A stretch of 64,000 nucleotides of DNA, from positions 62,001-126,000 of the forward strand of contig NZ_JAJQJH010000009.1 in the NCBI RefSeq assembly GCF_029544075.1, in the 5' to 3' direction. Position numbers and translations under genes: made by a program. The DNA comes from Chromohalobacter canadensis. Its GTDB lineage: Bacteria > Pseudomonadota > Gammaproteobacteria > Pseudomonadales > Halomonadaceae. A model generated the notes under the pieces. The model did no database searches. It worked only from the letters and a program-made list of their open reading frames with translations, and was not told the origin of the DNA. Below are positions 1 to 7,808 of the stretch, one piece after another (the stretch's first letter is position 1; each line of letters opens with the position of its first letter).

Positions 1-1
1 C

Positions 2-358
2 GCCATCATCAACAACGCCTCGGTGAATGCCTATATCGGGCCGGACTTCCTGGTCGACTATTCGGCCACCAAGGGGGCGATCGTCAGCTTCACGCGGAGT
101 CTCTCGAACCAGGTGGTGGGGCGCGGCATTCGTGTCAACGCCGTGGCGCCCGGGCCGGTGTGGACGCCGTTGCAGCCGGCGACGCTGGGCGCCCACGACC
201 CGCAATGGCTGGAAGGCTTCGGCGAGGAGACGCCGATGGGACGCGCCGGACAGCCCAGCGAGCTGGGACCGGTATTCGTCTTCCTGGCGAGTCTCGATGC
301 TTCCTTCATCAGCGGCCAGACGATTCATCCCAATGGTGGTACCGTCGTCAATGGCTAA
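2..358 (+). CDS. Short-chain dehydrogenase/reductase, C-terminal part (cut by window edge)
   Basis: The gene enters from the left edge and only its last 118 codons are visible. The frame opens with N-N-A-S, the SDR motif that stabilises the central sheet. The catalytic Y-x-x-x-K follows as YSATKGA. Next come the NAVAPGPVWTP segment and the C-terminal FISGQTIHPNGG, both typical of classical NAD(P)-dependent SDR oxidoreductases, especially the YhdF/YghA-like subgroup. It probably oxidises or reduces a sugar or alcohol in the cytoplasm, but the cofactor-binding N-terminus lies outside the window, so cofactor and substrate cannot be read. The AGE-family isomerase follows immediately, so the two are likely co-transcribed and may share a sugar pathway. 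Confidence 0.9.
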   Translation, partial: AIINNASVNAYIGPDFLVDYSATKGAIVSFTRSLSNQVVGRGIRVNAVAPGPVWTPLQPATLGAHDPQWLEGFGEETPMGRAGQPSELGPVFVFLASLDASFISGQTIHPNGGTVVNG

Positions 359-396
359 TGACAGCCAACGTTTTGGTCACGCGAGGCGCGCAAGGC

Positions 397-1650
397 ATGG
401 CAGATGATAGGCACTCACCGGCACGGCGCTGGCTGGACGCCGACACGCATCACCACTGGCTGACCCGGGAAGGGCTGGGGCTGCTCGAGTTCCACCGACA
501 GGCCCGCCTGTCGAGCGGCGGGTTCGCGCCGCTGGACGGCGATGGGAGGATTTCCGAAGGGGCGAGCGCGGATACCATGATCACCGGTCGCATGGCGCAC
601 AGCTATGGCTTGGCGGCGATGCAGGGCGTGCCCGGCGCGGCCGCGCTGGCCGAGCATGCCATACGTGCCTTGAGCGGCCTGCTGCGCGACGAACGAGACG
701 GCGGCTGGCTGGCGGGGGATCCCGCCGTGATGGAGGATCGTACCAAGCAGTGCTACCTGCATCATTTCGTCGCCCTGGGAGCCGCGACGGCAACCCAGGC
801 GGGCATTCCCGGCGCGCCGCGGCTGCTCGATGAGGTGGTCGAGGTCATCGAGACGCGCTTCTGGTCGGAGGACGAGCAGGCCTTCGTAGAGCGTTATGCA
901 CAAGGATGGCACGAGCTGGCGGACTACCGTGGCGGCAACAGCAACATGCATGGCGTGGAGCTGTGCCTGGCGTTGGCCGACGTGCGCGACGAGCCGCATT
1001 GGCTGGATCGTGCACTGGCCATCGCCGAGCGCCTGATCCATCGCCATGCCGCGCCTCGCGATTACCGCATTCTCGAGCATTTCCATGGCGACTGGGCCGA
1101 GTGGCCGGAATACAACGCCGAGCAGCCGCATCACGACTTCTATCCGTATGGCGCCACGCCTGGACACGGCTTCGAATGGTCGCGCCTGATGCTGCATCTG
1201 GAGGCGGCGCTCGAGGCGCGCGGACGGGAGGCGCCCGCCTGGCTGTTCGCGGACGCCGCTGCGCTGTTCGAGGCCAGCCTGCGCGATGGTTGGGCGCCCG
1301 ATGGCGCGCCGGGGCTGGTGTATACCGTGGACTGGCAAGGCCAGCCGAGCTCTCGCCGTCGTCGCCACTGGACCCATGCCGAGGCACTGGCCGCCGCCGG
1401 TGCCTTCCTGCAACGCACGGGCGAGGCGCACTACGAGCGCTGGTACCGCCACTTGTGGGACTTCATCGACACCACCTTCATCGACCGGCAACGCGGTGGC
1501 TGGCAGCAGGAACTGGATCATTTCCTCGCCATCGACCCGGAGCAGGGTGACGTCAAACCCGACCTCTATCACGCTTATCAAGCCACCTTGCTGCCGCGTC
1601 TACCGCTGGCGCCGGCACTGGCCGTGGCGGTGGCTATGCAAGATAGCTGA
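397..1650 (+). CDS. AGE family epimerase/isomerase
   Basis: The 417-residue product matches the N-acylglucosamine 2-epimerase superfamily in length and pattern. Family-type segments include WLTREGLGLLEF near the N-terminus, EHFHGDW and PGHGFEWSRL in the middle and RRHWTHAEALAAAG near the C-terminus; these carry the histidines that line the alpha/alpha-barrel active site. Members interconvert aldoses and ketoses (mannose, sulfoquinovose) or 2-epimerise sugars, so the exact substrate is open. I chose ATG 397 because the family has about 10-15 residues before the WLD segment. An ATG at 358 overlaps the preceding stop codon (TAATG) and is a good alternative that would imply translational coupling. 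The 3' end overlaps the convergent coiled-coil gene by 17 bases. Confidence 0.85.
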   Translation: MADDRHSPARRWLDADTHHHWLTREGLGLLEFHRQARLSSGGFAPLDGDGRISEGASADTMITGRMAHSYGLAAMQGVPGAAALAEHAIRALSGLLRDERDGGWLAGDPAVMEDRTKQCYLHHFVALGAATATQAGIPGAPRLLDEVVEVIETRFWSEDEQAFVERYAQGWHELADYRGGNSNMHGVELCLALADVRDEPHWLDRALAIAERLIHRHAAPRDYRILEHFHGDWAEWPEYNAEQPHHDFYPYGATPGHGFEWSRLMLHLEAALEARGREAPAWLFADAAALFEASLRDGWAPDGAPGLVYTVDWQGQPSSRRRRHWTHAEALAAAGAFLQRTGEAHYERWYRHLWDFIDTTFIDRQRGGWQQELDHFLAIDPEQGDVKPDLYHAYQATLLPRLPLAPALAVAVAMQDS

Positions 1651-2740
1651 GCGGCAGGTACGGGTAAGCGATGCCAATACCGCCGGCAATGGCGAGCAAG
1701 ACCATGCCGGCCCACAGATAATAGGTGCGTCGACGCTGTGCCTTGGCGTCGGTGCGTTGCTGTTGATGTAACTGGCCAAGCTCGGTGTGTAGCAACGCTA
1801 TTTCTTTATCACGTTGTGTCGTATGTTCTTCAATTTGTCGCGAGAGTGCCTCGTGAGTTTTGGTGATGTCGGTATCGAGCTGTGCTTGCAACTCTTGCCG
1901 AGCTTGCGAGAGGGCCTCGGACAGAGATGACTGACGTGATAGGAAATCGGCCTTTTGTGCCTCTACCTCCCGTCGTAGCGTGGCGATGTCGGCGCGTGTT
2001 GCTTCCTCGAGCGTTGTCTTGACGTGCTCCAGACGTGACACCAATGCCTCTTGCTGCTGTGCCTGTTGGCTTTCGGCATGCTGCTGCTTTTCAAGTTGGT
2101 GTCGTTCGGATACGGCGAGACGTTCTTGTAACTCGTCGTGTACTCGACCAATTTCCGCCTGGGCGCTTTCTTGTTGAGCGGCCAAGGCGACATCGATCTC
2201 TTGGACGCGCGCCGCGAATTCTTCCAGCAGACGGTCCTTGGTCGTCGTGACCTCTTCGGCGATGTCGATCAGCTGCTGTCCATGCTCAGCAGTGAGACCT
2301 TGCACATTGAGGAGGTTGGTGACGTATTGGCGTAGTTCGGTTGCCTGCCGCGAAATACTGGCCTGGTGTTCTTCCAGTTTGTGCGTGTGGGCGGCGAGTG
2401 ACTCGGCCTTTTCTTTCAAATCGCCCTGCTGTTGGCCCAGTTGATTTTGTTGTGCCACGAGTTGTTGCGACTGCATGGTGCTGATCATCATCAGCTGGGC
2501 CAATGTCTTGGAGAATTCCGCCTGCTGCTCGTGGGCATCGAGCTGCGCGTCTTTTAGTTCTTTGCCATTGAAGAGACGTCCCAGGAAACCGCGTTGCTCA
2601 TGTTTGTCGCGGATATCCTTGAAATCATCCAGACGCTTGAAGGTCTCGTGGAACTTCTCATAGATGTCATTGATATCAATATGCTGTAGCAGTTCTTTCG
2701 GCGGTTGTGTCTTGGCGAGCTGGGCAATGACGTTGGACAT
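1634..2740 (-). CDS. Coiled-coil protein with C-terminal membrane anchor
   Basis: The 368-residue product has no family I recognise. After an N-terminal segment of about 110 residues (LLQHIDINDIYEKFHETFKRL and onward) it is a long Gln/Glu/Ala-rich coiled coil to about residue 330. It ends in one hydrophobic stretch (YYLWAGMVLLAIAGGIGIAY), so it resembles a tail-anchored inner-membrane protein with a cytoplasmic rod. The start ATG at 2740 lies one base after the stop of the upstream HNH-motif gene and has a GGAAAC element before it. The open frame extends further upstream but would run inside that gene. The tight coupling implies a two-component unit. G+C is lower than the flanks (30 of 60 bases at 2701-2760). 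The role is unknown; a scaffold or sensor partner of the neighbour is inference. Confidence 0.75.
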   Translation of the reverse strand: MSNVIAQLAKTQPPKELLQHIDINDIYEKFHETFKRLDDFKDIRDKHEQRGFLGRLFNGKELKDAQLDAHEQQAEFSKTLAQLMMISTMQSQQLVAQQNQLGQQQGDLKEKAESLAAHTHKLEEHQASISRQATELRQYVTNLLNVQGLTAEHGQQLIDIAEEVTTTKDRLLEEFAARVQEIDVALAAQQESAQAEIGRVHDELQERLAVSERHQLEKQQHAESQQAQQQEALVSRLEHVKTTLEEATRADIATLRREVEAQKADFLSRQSSLSEALSQARQELQAQLDTDITKTHEALSRQIEEHTTQRDKEIALLHTELGQLHQQQRTDAKAQRRRTYYLWAGMVLLAIAGGIGIAYPYLPLSYLA

Positions 2741-2741
2741 C

Positions 2742-4406
2742 TCATGTTTCCTTATGAGATCGATTGAGAAGGCGGGAGAGCTTGGCATTGACTTCTTGTT
2801 GAGTACGCGTGGCGCTGTCGAGGCGAGTTCGCGTCTGGTCGTGCGTAGAGCGCGTGTGTGCAGCGGCCAAGTTGGTATTAGCCATTGCGTTGTCGGCATC
2901 GCTTAACTGATGTTTGGTGGCTTCGTTGATGCCTAATGACGTCTTGTAGCTCGCGGACAGTTGGAATTGCACGTCGATATGCTCGGCCGTGCTTTGGATG
3001 AGCGACTGATAACCTTCCAAGGCTTCGATTTGACCATTCAGGTAGGCGGTGCCTTTGTCGAGCATCCAGTCAATGAGCGAGTCGATGGCATACATCAGCA
3101 GTGCCGTCGCCAACCCGGTCAATAGGCCGGTGATGACGGGGGAGATGAAACCCGCGATTGGCGCCAACGGCGGAATGCCTAGCAAGAAAGCGTTAAGAGA
3201 CTCTTCCCACACCATGCCAGCACCTAGTGTGAAAAGTCCGGCAATGCTTTTGGTAATGGCACGCAGCTTTTCCTCACGGCTCATCCCTTCGGGTGGCCAG
3301 AGCATCATCTTTAATGCATCCCATAACTGATGAAGGCCTTCGCGGATGATCGTGACCACCTTGGCGGAGGTGGTAATGAGGTTGTTGATGAGGAAGGTGA
3401 GAAGGTTACTGATAAAGCCCTGAATCCCTCCCTTGAAGAACTCGTCAAGCGCAGCTTTGAACTTGCTTTGCATGCGCTGGGCCACACGCTTGATCGCGGC
3501 GGTCAAGCGATCGAGCAGGGCGTCTGGGTTCTGCCGATCATTAATCACTATTTTGATTTCGGAAAAAACACCGTTGATCAGCTCGTGAAGCAACAGTCCC
3601 ATGGCGCGACGCAGCCCCATTTTTCCAAACTCACGGGCACCGGTCTTGCCGAGCTCCTTGGCATGGTAGGTGGCCCGCCCTTTTGTGTCGGGTAAGTGTT
3701 CGTCGATGGCGGTGCGTGCACCATCAATGAGGGGGCGTGTGCGTGCCTCATCGTAGCCATGCTGACTGGAAAGCGCCTCGTCGGCAGGCGCATCACTTTT
3801 CTTGCGATTGTTTTCGAGCGTGGTGTAATTCAGGTTTTTATCATCTGAGGCGAGCGCTTGGCGGCGCTCTTCATCGAGCATCCAGCCACCTTCTTTATGC
3901 GCCTGCTTGAGCGGAACGGTGTGATCGAGTTCCGCATTCATGGCCTGCTTGCCGCCAGACGTGGTGCGTTTAGTAGGTGCCTTTTCCCCTGTATAGGCAT
4001 CCGTGAAGGTGTCGGAATTCATATCACCGTTTTTAACGGCGTCGCGCTTCTTGTTTCTCTTGGCGCTCTGGTAGTCGTAGTCGTCGCGGTTATATTTTTC
4101 CGATGTCTTGGCGTAAACATCCTGACTGGCGTTGTGCTGTGTAGTGACATTGCCACCTTCGACATCATCGAACATGGCCGGTGTTAGCCCAAATGGCCCA
4201 ATCAGTTGCCTTAGCGCTTCATCGCGGCAGTGATCCAGCAATTCTTGCGTGCGCTGTTCTTTCAAGGCGCTGCGCCGCTGTGTGGGCGTTGGTCCGGTGT
4301 TAATGGCCGAGAAGTCGTGCTCGGAGATGGACTGGGAAGACGACGTGGGTGGCAGGGAAATGCCGGCGTCGAGGGTAGGGGACGACTCGTCCTGGGGCGC
4401 GGCCAT
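2742..4406 (-). CDS. HNH-motif protein with hydrophobic C-terminal region
   Basis: The 554-residue product has a Ser/Thr/Pro-rich N-terminus, then an HNH-like module at about residues 135-205. The module contains A-Y-T-G-E-K, then E-L-D-H at about 159-162, then N-L-N-Y-T-T-L-E-N-N-R-K-K at about 191-203. The D-H...N...N-x-x-K spacing is that of HNH nucleases. About residues 335-450 are strongly hydrophobic (SNLLTFLINNLI, then FTLGAGMVWEES through LLTGLATALLMYAIDSLIDWML), so a membrane-active or membrane-embedded part is likely. ATG 4406 was preferred because AAGG precedes it at good spacing; GTG 4442 is possible. The gene is visibly poorer in G+C than its neighbours (24 of 60 bases at 3541-3600). 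It is coupled to the downstream coiled-coil gene. A nuclease effector is inference; no function is proven. Confidence 0.75.
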   Translation of the reverse strand: MAAPQDESSPTLDAGISLPPTSSSQSISEHDFSAINTGPTPTQRRSALKEQRTQELLDHCRDEALRQLIGPFGLTPAMFDDVEGGNVTTQHNASQDVYAKTSEKYNRDDYDYQSAKRNKKRDAVKNGDMNSDTFTDAYTGEKAPTKRTTSGGKQAMNAELDHTVPLKQAHKEGGWMLDEERRQALASDDKNLNYTTLENNRKKSDAPADEALSSQHGYDEARTRPLIDGARTAIDEHLPDTKGRATYHAKELGKTGAREFGKMGLRRAMGLLLHELINGVFSEIKIVINDRQNPDALLDRLTAAIKRVAQRMQSKFKAALDEFFKGGIQGFISNLLTFLINNLITTSAKVVTIIREGLHQLWDALKMMLWPPEGMSREEKLRAITKSIAGLFTLGAGMVWEESLNAFLLGIPPLAPIAGFISPVITGLLTGLATALLMYAIDSLIDWMLDKGTAYLNGQIEALEGYQSLIQSTAEHIDVQFQLSASYKTSLGINEATKHQLSDADNAMANTNLAAAHTRSTHDQTRTRLDSATRTQQEVNAKLSRLLNRSHKET

Positions 4407-4460
4407 GGCAATGCCTTGTGTCAGTTCTCGGGACGCGGGCACATTGGCCGCAAAAAGCGT

Positions 4461-4490
4461 AATTTACCCTGAGTTCTAGCACTTTGTCAT
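4461..4490 (-). promoter_or_regulatory. Possible sigma-70 promoter of the HNH/coiled-coil pair
   Basis: Read on the minus strand there is ATGACA (five of six to the -35 consensus), an 18-base spacer and TAAATT (four of six to the -10). It would start transcription about 45-50 bases before ATG 4406. The match is ordinary and unproven. Confidence 0.3.
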
Positions 4491-4638
4491 GATTTGTTAA
4501 GGGAGGATCGAGCTGTGTTATCGGCCCGCTTGAACCACCCACCTCGCGTCCCAATGATTATCAGACTACCTTTTCAGGCGACTGGATACGTCCCGCCGCT
4601 TGGTGAGGCGTGATCCGACGCACCAATCAGGAGGCTTC

Positions 4639-5508
4639 ATGAGCCAAGAGACCGAATATACCCCACCCCGTGTGTGGACCTGGAAGAGCGAAAGCGGCGG
4701 CAAGTTCGCGAGCATCAACCGCCCGATCGCGGGGCCGACCCATGAGAAAGCACTCCCGGTGGGCGAGCATCCGTTCCAACTGTACTCGCTGGCCACGCCG
4801 AATGGCGTCAAGGCGGGGATCATGTTCGAGGAGTTGCTGGCGCTGGGCCATCAGGGCGCCGAGTACGACGCATGGTTGATCAACATCGGTGAAGGCGATC
4901 AGTTCGGCAGTGGTTTCGTCGAGGCCAACCCGAACTCGAAGATTCCGGCGCTGATGGACCACAGCACCGACACGCCGACACGGGTTTTCGAGTCGGGCTC
5001 AATTCTTCTGTATCTCGCCGAGAAGTTCGGGGAGCTTCTGCCCAAGGAGCATGTGGCGCGCACCGAAGCGCTCAACTGGCTATTCTGGCAGATGGGTAGC
5101 GCGCCGTTCCTCGGTGGCGGCTTCGGGCATTTCTACAGCTATGCGCCGGTCAAGCTCGAGTACGCCATCGACCGCTATACCATGGAGACCAAACGTCAGC
5201 TCGATGTGTTGAACCGGCATCTGGCGGAAAATCGGTATCTGGCCGGCGACGCATACAGCATCGCCGACATCGCCACTTGGGCGTGGTATGGGCAGTTGGT
5301 GCTGGGGCGTCTTTACGATGCCGCTGAATTCCTGCAAGTGCAGGAGTACACCCATGTTAGGCGTTGGGCCGAGGAAATCGACGCGCGCCCGGCGGTGCTG
5401 CGTGGAAGGATGGTCAATCGCACCTTCGGTGAGCCGGAGATGCAGCTGCACGAGCGTCACGATGCCAGCGACTTTGAGACCAAAACGCAGGATAAACTCG
5501 AGTCATAA
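4639..5508 (+). CDS. yghU: GSH-dependent disulfide-bond oxidoreductase, YghU type
   Basis: The 289-residue product matches the YghU subfamily of glutathione S-transferases almost end to end. It has the N-terminal extension ending in NRPIAGPTHEKALPVG, the thioredoxin-fold segment with NPNSKIPAL and FESGSILLYLAEKFG, and the C-terminal helical domain with WLFWQMGSAPFLGGGFGHF and HERHDASDFET. YghU proteins bind two glutathiones and reduce disulfides or organic peroxides in the cytoplasm. The start at 4639 is fixed by AGGAGG five bases upstream; the open frame continues further 5' without a better site. The gene stands alone, convergent with the HAD phosphatase 21 bases downstream. Confidence 0.95.
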   Translation: MSQETEYTPPRVWTWKSESGGKFASINRPIAGPTHEKALPVGEHPFQLYSLATPNGVKAGIMFEELLALGHQGAEYDAWLINIGEGDQFGSGFVEANPNSKIPALMDHSTDTPTRVFESGSILLYLAEKFGELLPKEHVARTEALNWLFWQMGSAPFLGGGFGHFYSYAPVKLEYAIDRYTMETKRQLDVLNRHLAENRYLAGDAYSIADIATWAWYGQLVLGRLYDAAEFLQVQEYTHVRRWAEEIDARPAVLRGRMVNRTFGEPEMQLHERHDASDFETKTQDKLES

Positions 5509-5529
5509 TGCCTACGCCGTCAACGAGCG

Positions 5530-6303
5530 CTACTTCTCCAGCAGTTCCGCGACCGAGTTGAGCACTTCGCGGGGGCGGAAGGGGTAGCGCTCGATTTCGT
5601 CCCGCGTGGCGATGCCGGTCATTACCAAAACCGTGTGCAGGCCGGCTTCGATGCCGGCGATGACGTCGGTATCCATGCGGTCGCCAATCATGCCGGTGCG
5701 CTCGGAATGCGTGCCGAGCTTGTTCATGGCCGAGCGAAACATCATCGGGTTGGGCTTGCCGACGTAATAAGGTTCGCGCTTGGTGGCGGCGGTGATTAAA
5801 GCCGCGACCGCCCCGGTGGCGGGCAAGGGGCCCTCGGGGCTGGGGCCGGTGACATCGGGGTTGGTGGCGATGAAGCGTGCGCCGCCGTTGATCAAGCGGA
5901 TCGCGCGGGTGATCGCTTCGAACGAATAGCTGCGCGTCTCACCGAGCACCACGAAGTCTGGCGCGACATCGGTCATCACGAACCCGGCTTCGTGAATCGC
6001 CGTGGTCAGGCCGGCTTCGCCTATTACGAAGGCCGAGCCGCCGGGCGTCTGATCGCGCAGAAAGGCGGCGGTCGCCAGGGCGGATGTCCACAGTCGGTCT
6101 TCAGGGACATCAATACCCAGGCGCGTCAGCCGGGCGCTGAGGTCGCGCGGCGTGTAGATGGAGTTATTGGTGAGCACGAGAAAAGGCGTGCCATTGGCGC
6201 GCCATTGGTCGATCAACTCGACCGCGCCGGGCAGGGCCCGGTCCTCGCCGATCAGTACGCCGTCCATGTCTGTTAACCAGCAGTCGATCGCGCGTTCGCT
6301 CAT
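5530..6303 (-). CDS. HAD-superfamily phosphatase, NagD-like
   Basis: The 257-residue product carries all four HAD motifs. These are LTDMDGVL with the nucleophile and acid aspartates near residue 10, LTNNS (motif II), GKPNP with the catalytic lysine, and GDRMDTD for Mg binding. The order and the C2-type cap between motifs II and III are those of the NagD/UmpH branch, which dephosphorylates nucleoside monophosphates, sugar phosphates or phosphoglycolate. ATG 6303 is preferred because AGGA lies upstream, whereas the longer frame (to 6342) has no ribosome-binding site. It is divergent from the symporter gene. The substrate cannot be told from sequence. Confidence 0.85.
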   Translation of the reverse strand: MSERAIDCWLTDMDGVLIGEDRALPGAVELIDQWRANGTPFLVLTNNSIYTPRDLSARLTRLGIDVPEDRLWTSALATAAFLRDQTPGGSAFVIGEAGLTTAIHEAGFVMTDVAPDFVVLGETRSYSFEAITRAIRLINGGARFIATNPDVTGPSPEGPLPATGAVAALITAATKREPYYVGKPNPMMFRSAMNKLGTHSERTGMIGDRMDTDVIAGIEAGLHTVLVMTGIATRDEIERYPFRPREVLNSVAELLEK

Positions 6304-6408
6304 CGCCTTGTTGTCCTGTTGCTGAATCGATGCGACCAGCATAATGGTAATGTAGCGCTGCCGCAGCCTCCGTGTCGGGCATTTTGTCTAACAGGAGGCG
6401 AAACACGG

Positions 6409-6439
6409 TGTCGGCCAAACACATGTTGTCGGCCAAACA
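6409..6439 (+). repeat. Imperfect 18-base tandem duplication at the symporter 5' end
   Basis: TGTCGGCCAAACA occurs at 6409-6421 and again at 6427-6439, 18 bases (six codons) apart. Both copies lie between an upstream AGGAGG (6393-6398) and the GAAGGAGAGG that precedes the preferred start at 6456. If translation begins at GTG 6408, the duplication is in-frame coding sequence. Confidence 0.7.
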
Positions 6440-6455
6440 AGAAGGAGAGGGAGCG

Positions 6456-7706
6456 GTGAAAGCATTGTGGCAGGCCTATACGAAGAGCTCATTGATCCTG
6501 AGGGTTACGATTGCGCTGGTACTCGGCGTCGTCGTGGGTTTGGTCGGCGGCCAGGATGTCGCGGATTGGCTGGCGCCATTCGGTGATTTGCTACTGCGGC
6601 TGCTGAAGTTTTTGATCGTGCCCATCGTGCTGTTCACGCTGATGGTGGGCATCAACCAAGCCAGCGCAGGCAGCATGGGCCGCGTCGGGCGCAAGGTGTT
6701 CGTCTACTATATCGGTACCTCGGCGCTGGCGATCGCCGTGGGGTTGACGGTGGCCTCGCTGTTTTCCCCGGGGACCGGGATGACGTTGGATAGCAGCGCC
6801 GAGGTCTCGGTGCCGGAGAATCCCGGTATTGCCCAGGTACTGCTTGGTGTGGTGCCGGATAACATCATTGGGGCGTTCGCCGAGTTGAACCTGCTGGGTA
6901 TCATCTTTACGGCTATCGTCTTCGGCATCGCCCTATTGAAGCTGCGGACGTCCGAGTCGCATGGGGTGCTAGCCGAGCAACTTTACCGTGTGGTCGAGGC
7001 GCTCAATGAGGTCACGCTCAAGGTAATGTCGGGCGTGCTGCATTACGTGCCGGTCGGCGTGTTCGCCATCGTTGCCGGCACCGTGGCCGAGCAGGGGCTG
7101 GAGACACTGTTATCGCTGGGCGACATGGTGCTGGTGCTGTATATCGCTCTGGGCGTGCATCTGCTGCTCTATTGCGTCTTGATGGGAGCCTTTGGTGTCA
7201 AGCTGCGGGGCTTTTTCCGCGAGGCGCGCACGCCAATGGCCACTGCCTTCGCGACCCAGAGTAGTTCCGGGACGTTGCCACTGACGTTGGACGCCGCACG
7301 GCGTATGGGGCTATCACGAAGCACCTATGGCTTCAGCTTGCCGCTGGGGGCGACTATCAACATGGATGGCGCGGCTATTCGTATCGCGATTTCTGCGGTA
7401 TTCGCGGCCAATGTGATCGGCGCGCCGCTGGATTTCACCAGCATGTTGGAGATCGTGCTGATCGGCACGCTGGTGTCCATCGGTACCGCGGGCGTACCTG
7501 GCGCCGGCATCATCATGATCGCCACGGTGTTCTCGCAGGTTGGTCTGCCCATCGAGACGGTAGCCTTGCTGACCGCCATCGACGCCTTGGTGGGCATGGG
7601 TTGCACGGCGCTCAACGTCACCGGGGATATGGTCGGTGCTTCGATCATTGCCCGCAGTGAAGAAGACGGACAACGCGACGCATGCGTCGATGCGCCGCGC
7701 TCGTGA
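6456..7706 (+). CDS. Dicarboxylate/amino acid:cation symporter (DAACS family)
   Basis: The 416-residue membrane protein carries the serine-rich hairpin motif SSSGTLPLT and the NMDGAAI motif of the GltP/DctA/SstT family. These form the substrate and sodium sites of the elevator-type fold. It should import a C4-dicarboxylate or an acidic or small amino acid with Na+ or H+ across the inner membrane. Three starts are in frame: GTG 6408 (after AGGAGG), ATG 6423 and GTG 6456 (after GAAGGAGAGG). I chose 6456 because it puts the first helix (SLILRVTIALVLGVVVG) near the N-terminus as in known members; 6408 is a real alternative. It runs toward the hemY-like gene about 100 bases downstream. Confidence 0.88.
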   Translation: MKALWQAYTKSSLILRVTIALVLGVVVGLVGGQDVADWLAPFGDLLLRLLKFLIVPIVLFTLMVGINQASAGSMGRVGRKVFVYYIGTSALAIAVGLTVASLFSPGTGMTLDSSAEVSVPENPGIAQVLLGVVPDNIIGAFAELNLLGIIFTAIVFGIALLKLRTSESHGVLAEQLYRVVEALNEVTLKVMSGVLHYVPVGVFAIVAGTVAEQGLETLLSLGDMVLVLYIALGVHLLLYCVLMGAFGVKLRGFFREARTPMATAFATQSSSGTLPLTLDAARRMGLSRSTYGFSLPLGATINMDGAAIRIAISAVFAANVIGAPLDFTSMLEIVLIGTLVSIGTAGVPGAGIIMIATVFSQVGLPIETVALLTAIDALVGMGCTALNVTGDMVGASIIARSEEDGQRDACVDAPRS

Positions 7707-7808
7707 AAGCACGCGGTGGCGGCATTTCCCGCTATGCTGGGCACCTGAATGCACCCTACGCGCCTGACCGAATGGTACGCGCCGGCGCACCCTGTCACGG
7801 GAGATGTC

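Noticed and set aside
415-1581. 388-codon frame antisense to the AGE isomerase
   Set aside because: Shadow frame; the plus strand has clear family motifs across the same bases.
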